A stretch of 10,083 nucleotides of DNA from M3007 sp038327555. GTDB lineage: Bacteria; Bacteroidota; Bacteroidia; Chitinophagales; Saprospiraceae. The position numbers and the translations under genes are program-made. Of the stretch, positions 1 through 6,417 are shown piece by piece. Every line of letters starts with the position of its first letter. Within the stretch, counting starts at the first letter, position 1. The notes beneath the pieces were generated by a model. It did no database searches and was not told the origin of the DNA. It was given only the letters and a program-made list of their open reading frames with translations. The stretch lies in assembly GCA_038327555.1 (NCBI GenBank), contig JBBQLD010000137.1, positions 1 to 10,083 of the forward strand. Direction: 5' to 3'.

Positions 1-626
1 CCATCGTTGGCTGGGTAGCTTTCTGGCAAATTGGCCGCTGCAAATTCCAAATCGCTGATAATCTGGGCATACACATCCGCCTTGGAATTTCGGGGCGGGG
101 TCACGTCTCCACCCAGGCGCACCACCAACGGGATATCGCCAAACCATCGAACCAAATCGAAATAAAGCATGCCGCGCAAGTATCGCGCCTCCCCCAGGCG
201 TTGGTTCTTGAAGGCATCCGCAGCTTCTACCCGCGGAATGCCCTCGATGGCAAAATTGGCATTGTTGATGCCTTTGTATGCCAGGGTCCAGAACTCGTTC
301 AAAACAATATTCACCGGCCGGTAAGTAAATTTGTCCAGCTGGTCGTAATCAGTCACCGCGATCCGGTTGGACATTTCATCTGAAGCCAAACCAGTAGCAA
401 CCCAGTAATCGCTAAAATATACGCCGCCAAAATTGGGCGCCGAACTGGTCGCATTCAAAACAGCATAAACACTGTTGACCGCCGCTGTAGCGTCGTTTTC
501 TGTCTGGAAAAAATTATTCACAAAAACCTGGTCCTTCGGGTCCTCCTCCAGCAGATTCTTACAGGCTAAAACACCCCATAAAAGCAGGCAGGAAAGGATG
601 AAATAGCGAATTAATATCTTATTCAT
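1..626 (-). CDS. SusD/RagB-family nutrient-binding outer-membrane lipoprotein (N-terminal part, runs off left edge)
   Basis: The first 208 codons are visible; the C-terminus lies beyond position 1. SusD proteins are surface lipoproteins that form the lid of the SusC channel and capture glycans or peptides before import. The start ATG (624-626) opens MNKILIRYFILSCLLLWGVLAC, a lipoprotein signal peptide with Cys22 as the lipidated residue, followed by an acidic stretch (CKNLLEEDP) typical of surface-exported Bacteroidota lipoproteins. Then come the usual SusD N-terminal segment (FFQTENDATAAVNSVYAVL) and, near residue 150, the family signature EARYLRGMLYFDLVRWFGDI, which belongs to the TPR-like helical part. 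The gene starts 21 bp after the susC stop, so the two are almost certainly co-transcribed and co-translated. The family is clear, but the substrate is not: no polysaccharide lyase, glycosidase or peptidase is visible nearby to identify it. Confidence 0.95.
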   Translation of the reverse strand, partial: MNKILIRYFILSCLLLWGVLACKNLLEEDPKDQVFVNNFFQTENDATAAVNSVYAVLNATSSAPNFGGVYFSDYWVATGLASDEMSNRIAVTDYDQLDKFTYRPVNIVLNEFWTLAYKGINNANFAIEGIPRVEAADAFKNQRLGEARYLRGMLYFDLVRWFGDIPLVVRLGGDVTPPRNSKADVYAQIISDLEFAAANLPESYPAND

Positions 627-647
627 AACTTACTGTTAATAAATGAA

Positions 648-3600
648 TTAAAAGGAAATTTGAATGCCACCGATGTAGGAAATTGCGATTGGGTAACCGC
701 CATAATCGATCCCTTGCAGCAACTGACTTTGTCCGAAAGCATTTACTTCGGGATCATAGCCTCTGTATTTGGTAAAAGTCATCAGGTTATTGACACTCCC
801 ATAGATCCGAAAATTGCCAGCTTTGATCCGTTGCTGCCATTTGGCAGGGAGCGCATAACCCAAGGTGATGTTCTTTAGACGGACAAAAGAACCGTCCTCA
901 ATCTGGGCATCACTGAAAATATTGCGCTCGGATGGATTGACCTTGGGGTAAATGTTATTGGGGTTTTCCGGCGTCCAACGGTTGTCGTAGAACTCCTTCA
1001 AAACATTGGTCTCCGAATTCAGGGAACCGATTTCAAATAAATAGGCATTTACAATTTGATTGCCCTGCACCCCTTGGATAAAAACGGACAGGTCTATGCC
1101 TTTCCAGGAAATTTTATTGGTCAGGCCCCAGATAAAATCAGGCGTCGCATCGCCAATGATCCGGCGGTCGGCTTCGTCAATAATGCCATCTGGCTGCCCG
1201 GTCAATTTACCTTGATTATTCCGGCCATTGAGGTCTTTGTATTTACGATCGCCTGGTTTGGGCGATTGCGCTTTTAAGTGCGGGCTGTTCGCAGCCTCTT
1301 CATTCGTCTGAAACAGGCCGTCCGATACGAGCCCGTAGAAGGATCCAATTGGTTCGCCTTCCCGCAAAATGCTCCAACCGGCCGGCACCGTTAGCACGCC
1401 CGGAACGAAGATGTCTTTTCCTTGAGAAAGATCGGTGATCTCGTTTCGGTTGATGGAAAAGTTCAGATCGGTTTGCCACCTAAAAGCGCCTGTCAGGTTG
1501 ACGGTATTGAGCGCAAGTTCGAGGCCCCGGTTTCTTAGACCCCCAATGTTGAAAAGAGCCCCATTGAACCCGGTAGTGGCTGGTAAAGGGGTAAATAGCA
1601 GTAGATCGGTGGTTTGTTTTTGATAAATATCGAAAGTAGCCCCCACGCGGCCCCTGGCAAATTCCATATCCAGGCCAAAATCTGCCTGCGTGGTGCGTTC
1701 CCATTTCAGGTCAGGATTGGGATAACGGAGTGGTTCCTGCCCAATATAGGCTTCGGTGTTGTTAAAAACGCCCTGCCCTACTGTGCCAACCGTTGCCAGG
1801 GAAGCGAAAGGGAAAATATCCTGGTTGCCGATCACTCCGTAACTCAGGCGTGGCTTGAGGGTATAAAACCAGCCAAGTTTTTGAATAAACTCCTCCTCAT
1901 GCAATTTCCAGGCGATAGACCCGGAAGGGAAAAAGCCATATTTATTGTTTTTCCCAAACTTGGACGCGCCGTCTACCCTGCCCGTTAAAGTGAGCAGGAA
2001 CCTGTTGTCGAACCCATAATTCAAACGCCCCAGGTAGGAAATGATGCCCCAGCTGGACTCTCCTGTACCCGAAGGCTGGGGGTTGAGGGCACTGCCCAGA
2101 TTGTGCCATCCGGTGCGATTGTCTGGAAAATCAAGCGCAAAAGCAAACAAACGCTCGGAGTGAAAACCTTGGTAAGTATTGCCCAGCAAGAGGTCATAAT
2201 TGTGGCGTTTGCCAATGGCCCGGGAATAGGTCAGGGTAAACTCCGTGAGCCAGCTTTGACCATCTACGGTTGCAACCACGGCGTCACCATTGTTTGGCTT
2301 CGAGCGCAGTAAGTAGTTGGGGACGAAGCGATTGTCTTTCACCGAAAATGCATCCGCGCCTGCACTGGCTTTAAAATTCAGCCCTTCCGCCAGTTTCACA
2401 ATCCCGTACACATTGGCGATGACCCTTAAATTGTTGGTGACATTGTCCGTTTCGAGGGCATCTGCCACCGGGTTGCCAATATTCCGTCCGCGGTCGTCTT
2501 GAAGCGTGTATCCGCCTTTTACCGCAGGATCGAGCACCGGCAAAGTGGGCGGAAAAAGCACGGCAGAGCTGGTGGCGCCAGGGAGCAACGTGCCAGTTCC
2601 GGAACTCTGCGCACCCGTAAGTACCCCGTTTGATTTGATTTTGCTCAGACTGATGCTACTGCCTACTTTGACGCGATTATTGACCTTTCGGTCCAGGTTG
2701 GAACGCAAATTGAAGCGTTCGAAATCGGAATTCAGGATGACCCCTTGCTGTTTGTAATACCCGCCGCTGATGGCGAATTGTGTATTTTCACCGCCTCCAT
2801 TGGCGCTCAACTGGTAACTCTGCATGGGGGCTGTTCTGAAAATAGCCTCCTGCCAATCGGTTCCCTGGCCAATTTTTTCCGGTATCAGATACCGGACGTC
2901 ATACGGCAACCCGGAGTCTTCACTGTATTTATTCATATAATTGGCAAACGTCTCCCCATTGAGCATTTCCAGCTTTTTGGTGACTCGTTGTACGCCATAA
3001 TAGGTATCGAAGGAAATGCTGGATTTGCCCTCCTTGCCCCGTTTGGTCGTGATGAGCACCACGCCATTAGATCCGCGAGAACCATATAGGGCCGTAGCAG
3101 AGGCGTCTTTGAGGATTTCAATGCGCTCAATATCGCCCGGGCTGATGGCGGATAAACCGTTCAGTCCCGACCCGGCTGTACCACCGGCATTGGTCTCGCC
3201 ATTATCGCTGGTGATCAGCATCCCGTCTATGACATACAAGGGTTCATTTCCTGCATTGATGGAGCTGCTTCCCCGGATCCGGATGGACGTTTGTCCCCCC
3301 GGTCGTCCGCTGACCTGGGTTACCTGCACCCCGGCGGCACGCCCCTGCAAGGCCTGGTCGATCGACACCGGTGCGGTGCGGTTCAGATCTTCCGAAGAGA
3401 TCGAAGAGACAGAGCCCGTGAGGTCGCTCTTTTTACTGTGCCATAGGCCACAACTACCACATCTTTTAACAGGCCAGCACTAGGCATTAGTGCGATGTTG
3501 TACACCGATTTGTTCTTTAGCACCAACTCCCTTTTTTCAAAGCCGATATAGCTAAAAACGAGCGTAGCCCCGGCTTCCGCAGTCAGGGTATAGTTTCCAT

Positions 3601-3763
3601 TTTCATCCGCCGTGGTGCCCTTGCTGGTATTTTTGATCGCCACGGTGGCTCCAGGCAGTGGAAGCCCGTCTTCTGCAGAGCTGATTTTCCCGGAAATCTG
3701 TTGGGACTGCGCAGCAAAACTGAAACCCATGAACAGTAAGAGAAAGCGTAAAAAACGTCCCAT
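648..3763 (-). pseudogene. SusC/RagA-family TonB-dependent outer-membrane transporter, interrupted by a single-base frameshift
   Basis: Two adjoining reading frames make one transporter of about 1,038 residues, a normal length for SusC. Segment 3383-3763 gives the signal peptide (MGRFLRFLLLFMGFSFAAQS), a carboxypeptidase-regulatory-like beta domain (about residues 23-100, with the typical DENGNYTL and FSYIGFEKRE) and the TonB-box-like DVVVVAYGTVK. Segment 648-3368 and the in-frame codons before it continue with KSDLTGSVSSISSEDLNRTA, then the plug (ALQGRAAGVQV, IRIRGSSS, PLYVIDGM, IERIEILKDASATALYGSRG, GVVLITTKRG). A long beta-barrel follows and ends in ISYIGGIQISF, with the terminal Phe expected for barrel assembly. 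The frames join at an A5 run (T5 on the plus strand, 3430-3434); a sixth A would restore the whole protein. The remainder shows no stops or decay, so this is either a recent mutation, a sequencing or assembly error, or slippage. The start ATG is 51 bp after the gntR stop. Confidence 0.93.
3430..3434 (-). other. Frameshift site in susC (A5 run, one A short)
   Basis: On the coding strand the sequence reads gta-aaa-aga-gcg, giving VKRATSRALS and soon a stop. Reading the run as A6 gives gta-aaa-aag-agc, VKKSDLTGS, which is the expected SusC sequence after the TonB-box region. The change is exactly one base in a homopolymer. Re-reading one A (a -1 slip at aaa) would also restore the frame, but there is no full X-XXY-YYZ slippery heptamer, so an indel is the simpler explanation. 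Confidence 0.85.
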
Positions 3764-3777
3764 TTTTTGAAATTGGT

Positions 3778-3785
3778 CAGTATGT
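3778..3785. promoter_or_regulatory. Possible half-operator upstream of susC
   Basis: The octamer CAGTATGT lies 15 bp before the susC start codon. The same octamer, on the same strand, forms the left half of the inverted repeat in front of gntR (4551-4558). The bases after it also look alike (GAAAC here, TTGAAC there), but the right half-site is missing. It could be a weak binding site for the GntR protein that ties susC-susD to the regulator. An eight-base match may also be chance. Confidence 0.35.
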
Positions 3786-3814
3786 GAAACTAAGTTCGTG
3801 CTTATGTATCAGGA

Positions 3815-4540
3815 TTATCTTTTTTCAATATCGATCGAGTAATTGAACCCATCGCCTTTGTAATATACTTTATTGAATTCGATCACCCGGCCATCCGTGT
3901 CAAAGACGAGTCGTTGACGAAACAGAAGGGGTGCGCCAGGCTCAATCCCCAGTTTGGCTGCCAGGGATGCTTCGGCACTAATGGCGCTGATCTCTTCCCT
4001 TGACAATGCCACGATCACCCCAAAGTCTTCTTCCAGCATTTGGTAAAGGGGTTTGGAAAAATTTTCCTCCCCCGTCATTTTTAAACGAGGGTGGAACCAG
4101 GAAATCGTCAATAAACTGGGCCCGGCAGGCGTGCCCCGCAATCGGGACATTCGAACCAGTTTGGTGCTTTTTTTGATGTTAAAACCGGCGGCTACTTCCT
4201 CGCCTGCGGCCAGGGTTTGCACCTCCAGTTCGAAGTTCACGACCTCAATCCCTTGGGCCTGCATTTCCTTGGTAAAACTCCACCAGCTATCCAGTTTCGT
4301 GGGGATGCGCTTGGCCGCCACTTTGGTGCCGAATCCCTTTTTTCTAATCAGCAGTCCCTCACTCACCAGCTTGCTGATGGCATGGCGAACCGTATTGCGG
4401 GCAATCCCGAGCTTGTCGGCAATGTCCACTTCCTTCGGCAGCAACTCGCCGTTGAGATACCTGGGTTGTTCAATAAGCTCCCGCATCATCCGTTCCACCT
4501 TGTTGTGGAGCGGAGCTTTGCTTTCGGTATCAATCTTCAT
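3815..4540 (-). CDS. GntR-family transcriptional regulator with UTRA ligand-binding domain (HutC subfamily)
   Basis: The protein has 241 residues, the usual size for the HutC branch. Residues 1-76 form the winged helix-turn-helix: APLHNKVERMMRELIEQ is the first helix, LLPKEVDIADKLGIARNTVR the helix-turn-helix, and AISKLVSEGLLIRKKGFGTKV the GntR recognition helix plus wing (EGLLIRKKGFGT is the family signature). Residues about 95-238 fit the UTRA fold, with LVRMSRLRGTPAGPSLLTIS, the Pro/Leu-rich ISAEASLAAKLGIEPGAPLL and the closing EFNKVYYKGDGFNYSIDI. UTRA domains bind small cytoplasmic effectors such as sugar phosphates or amino-acid breakdown products and release the dimer from DNA. The gene precedes susC by 51 bp on the same strand, so it is probably the local repressor and may share its transcript. 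Its own promoter region carries a perfect inverted repeat. The effector cannot be read from the sequence. Confidence 0.93.
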   Translation of the reverse strand: MKIDTESKAPLHNKVERMMRELIEQPRYLNGELLPKEVDIADKLGIARNTVRHAISKLVSEGLLIRKKGFGTKVAAKRIPTKLDSWWSFTKEMQAQGIEVVNFELEVQTLAAGEEVAAGFNIKKSTKLVRMSRLRGTPAGPSLLTISWFHPRLKMTGEENFSKPLYQMLEEDFGVIVALSREEISAISAEASLAAKLGIEPGAPLLFRQRLVFDTDGRVIEFNKVYYKGDGFNYSIDIEKR

Positions 4541-4552
4541 ATACCCAAATCA

Positions 4553-4568
4553 GTATGTTTGAACATAC
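4553..4568. promoter_or_regulatory. Probable GntR operator (perfect 7+7 inverted repeat)
   Basis: GTATGTTTGAACATAC has two exact 7-base arms (GTATGTT and AACATAC) around a 2-base centre. It begins 12 bp upstream of the gntR start codon and immediately follows the predicted -7 box, so it covers the expected transcription start. A repressor bound here would block RNA polymerase. The length, symmetry and GT...AC ends fit sites bound by GntR/HutC dimers, which usually control their own genes. The assignment of this site to this regulator is inferred from position. Confidence 0.7.
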
Positions 4569-4570
4569 GG

Positions 4571-4601
4571 CAAATGTACGCTAGTTTTGCAATCCTCCAA
4601 A
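4571..4601 (-). promoter_or_regulatory. Bacteroidota-type promoter of gntR
   Basis: On the minus strand TTTG (4601-4598), exactly 19 bases, then TACATTTG (4578-4571) match the Bacteroidota housekeeping consensus of a -33 TTTG/TTG box, a spacer of about 19 and a -7 TAnnTTTG box. Transcription would start about 5-8 bases further on, inside the inverted repeat at 4553-4568, leaving a leader of about 20-30 bases before the gntR ATG. Confidence 0.65.
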
Positions 4602-4772
4602 TTTTACAAATTATTTTTATTTTTTTGTGAGGAACGGCAAATTAAAGGCTCTATTCGCTGATGCTGCTATGAAATTGGTGCGTGTTTTTGAGTTGGGTTT
4701 GGTTGGTTGTTTTGCTGTTTTGTAAGGCGGGGTAATATGACAAGTGAATCTTGACAGGCTTGCTTGGGGTAT

Positions 4773-4812
4773 TATAGTTTCCGCTGGAATGGGTGGTATA
4801 GTTTCCGTCGGA
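4773..4812. repeat. Two short direct repeats with inverted-repeat cores
   Basis: TATAGTTTCCGCTGGA (4773-4788) and TATAGTTTCCGTCGGA (4797-4812) are spaced 24 bp apart. The first 11 bases are identical, and each copy ends in a small palindrome (TTCC-GCT-GGAA and TCCG-T-CGGA). The spacing of about two helical turns could suit a DNA-binding protein, but it may only be a remnant of an old repeat. The function is unknown. Confidence 0.4.
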
Positions 4813-4865
4813 GATAGGCATATTTGGAGGGATAAAGTTGATGCTGTGGATAGGTGGCTTAGGTT

Positions 4866-4887
4866 TTAGGAACGCGACAATAATAAC
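4866..4887 (+). repeat. Dispersed 22-bp repeat, copy 1
   Basis: The sequence reads TTAGGAACG, one variable base, GACAATA, A or G, then TAAC. A second copy in the same orientation lies at 8527-8548, with 20 of 22 bases identical. Both are in gene-free DNA. A match this long in 10 kb is unlikely by chance and suggests a genome-wide repeat or the end of an element. Confidence 0.55.
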
Positions 4888-4996
4888 GTAGCCCTTCAGC
4901 AGTAGGGGGCGTAACCGGCAGCTGACACAGATTTCTGAACACTTGCAGCGAGCATATCAAGGCATAATTCCAGTCCTTGCTTTGCCCAGAAAAACA

Positions 4997-6058
4997 TCAC
5001 CGCGAAAGGATCACGCGCAATACGCTGCGCCGACCCGCATCATTTATCTCCAAAAAGTAAAGCCCATTGGGCAAGCCACTTTTGTCAAAAAACACTTGGT
5101 TTTCACCCGCTAAAAGTGCCGCCGTCCGGCACTCCAAAATTTGCCAGATGGAGTTCAATAAATTGATTTTCAAGGTATTGATTTTCACTAAATTCAACCG
5201 CAGCCAAAATTCGCCCGTGTTGGGATTGGGCAAAACCTGCATTGAAAGGATGCCTTCCGGCAGCGTCGTCGTTGAAACAAATGGCGACACCACCACCACC
5301 ACCGAATCCATGCCCGTGCAGCCGTTCGCATCCGTAAATTGGTATGAAATCGTGTGTTGCCCAATGCCCGCAGTCGCCGGAACAAATTGCCCCGCAAAAA
5401 CACCCGCCCCGGAAAAAATACCGCCCAGTGGATTGCCTACGAGCGTCACGGCCAGGTCTTGGTCGGTGTAATTCGTCGCCAAGCCAGGGATGAAAACCTG
5501 CAGCGTAGGCAAAACGAACAATGTAAAAGAGGCCGTCTCGGCGCAGCCTGCGCCGTTGGTTACGGTTAAAAAATAAATGCCTCCGCTCACAAAATTGGCC
5601 ACTGGAATTTGGATTTCCTGCCCGCCAATCAACAAGCCGCTGGGCGTAATCCACTGGTAGTCATCGCCTCCAACGCCACGCAGCCACGTCGAAGCACCTA
5701 CACAAACGGAGCCGTAGGGCGATGATGACGTGATGACAGCCGCTGGGAATTGCGATATTTCTACGGTCATTTCATTTGAAAAATTGCCGCAGTCCAGCGC
5801 GTCGGTTACGAAGATTTTGTAAACGCCCGCGTCAACCGCCACAAAACTCGAGCCGTTCGCCCCGGCGATTTCTGCGCCATTTCGATACCATTGAAAAGTG
5901 GCAAAATTGCCGCCGTTAATTTGTAAAATTACCATTTCGCCCGGACAAATCTGGGTGCTGCCGTTGGCCGAAATGCTCACTTGCGGCGGTGTGCAGGCCA
6001 CCGAAATTTGCTGCGTTTCGGTGTTCGAACCGCAGTCATTTGTCGCCGTCAGCGTCAT
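4997..6058 (-). pseudogene. C-terminal remnant of a T9SS-secreted Ig/PKD-repeat surface protein
   Basis: The 353-residue reading frame has no signal peptide and begins in the middle of a domain: TLTATNDCGSNTETQQISV is the last strand region of a PKD-like domain. Ig-like domains follow at about residues 24-105 (ICPGEMVILQINGG, FQWYRNGAEIAGA, AGVYKIFVTDALDCG), 106-188 (SVCVGASTWLRGVGGDDYQW, GIYFLTVTNGAGC) and 189-262 (GIFSGAGVF, ISYQFTDANGCTG). The last about 80 residues are a type A sorting domain (VLPNPNTGEFWLRL ... NGLYFLEINDAGRRSVLRVI). This domain directs secretion and surface attachment through the type IX system after Sec export. Without the N-terminal Sec signal the product cannot be exported. 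The frame stays open and domain-like (LDAALTSF) up to about 6080, where the inverted-repeat element starts. No matching N-terminal part is found on the other side. A large adhesin or surface protein is the likely original; its ligand is unknown. Confidence 0.85.
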
Positions 6059-6079
6059 GAACGACGTTAGTGCCGCGTC

Positions 6080-6222
6080 CAGTAAATAACGTATCAGTTT
6101 GGCGAGGCATATTTTTTGCTCAATTAGGCATGAGGAGGGCGATCCCGAAAGCGTTCGAGATTAACCGACGAATAACGAAATGGAGCGCAAAATAGGTCCG
6201 TCAAATGATATGTTATTTACTG
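6080..6222. mobile_element. MITE-like element, about 143 bp with terminal inverted repeats
   Basis: The left end AGTAAATAACGTATCA (6081-6096) and the reverse complement of the right end, AGTAAATAACATATCA (6206-6221), match at 15 of 16 bases. Similarity continues inward with one gap (GTTTGGCG against TTTGACG) and outward by one C. The interior (about 100 bp) codes for nothing convincing. The size and ends fit a non-autonomous miniature transposable element, or an insertion sequence whose middle has been deleted. No target-site duplication is visible at the edges. Its left edge coincides with the point where the T9SS protein loses its domain-like sequence, so it is probably connected with the truncation. 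Confidence 0.55.
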
Positions 6223-6291
6223 CCCCTGCCGCTAGTCTCATCTCAAAATAATCTGACCAAACTATCAAAGACTTCGTGCCCCTGCCGCTAG
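6221..6291 (+). repeat. Pair of 15-bp direct repeats
   Basis: TGCCCCTGCCGCTAG occurs at 6221-6235 and again at 6277-6291, 56 bp apart and identical. The first copy abuts the right end of the 143-bp inverted-repeat element, which makes both likely parts of a larger repeat or insertion scar. No function is assigned. Confidence 0.55.
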
Positions 6292-6296
6292 GCGCA

Positions 6297-6339
6297 TTTT
6301 TTATTAAAAAACGAATAATTTTTAGATTTTATTAAAAAA
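6297..6339. repeat. AT-rich palindromes upstream of the phospholipase gene
   Basis: TTTTATTAAAAAA occurs twice (6299-6311 and 6327-6339), 28 bp apart. The first sits in a perfect palindrome TTTTTTA-T-TAAAAAA (6297-6311). The pair lies 80-120 bp before the start chosen for the phospholipase and may be upstream promoter or protein-binding sequence. A possible -7 box (TTAGTTTG, 6356-6363) follows, but no -33 box is at the right distance. The first palindrome could also act as a weak bidirectional terminator. Confidence 0.35.
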
Positions 6340-6417
6340 TGACCCTTGCCCATTATTAGTTTGGCCCTCGAAAAATGCCCTTTGCCCTTTTCATCACAAT
6401 CAAAACCTATTTCCTCT

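Larger units (their letters stand above)
4602..4996. other. Intergenic region without a convincing gene
   Basis: This stretch separates the gntR promoter from the stop of the T9SS-protein remnant. I see no reading frame with protein-like composition. It is T/G-rich on the plus strand (about 4660-4740), holds two copies of a TATAGTTTCCG repeat (4773-4812), and one copy of a 22-base dispersed repeat (4866-4887) that recurs at 8527-8548. The last 100 bases (about 4890-4996) have a different composition and could be remains of a lost gene or element. No terminator with a clear stem and T-run is evident. Confidence 0.5.

Noticed and set aside
3425..3440. Programmed -1 ribosomal frameshift in susC
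   Set aside because: There is no complete slippery heptamer and no obvious downstream stem-loop, and SusC proteins are normally made from one frame. A one-base indel is simpler, though slippage is not excluded.
3016..3483. Plus-strand frame of 155 codons opposite the susC plug region
   Set aside because: The opposite strand encodes the conserved SusC plug; this frame has no start context or protein-like features.
5103..5654. 183-codon minus-strand frame inside the T9SS remnant
   Set aside because: It overlaps the Ig-like and sorting domains in another frame, and its Arg/Gly/His-rich sequence is typical of a shadow frame.
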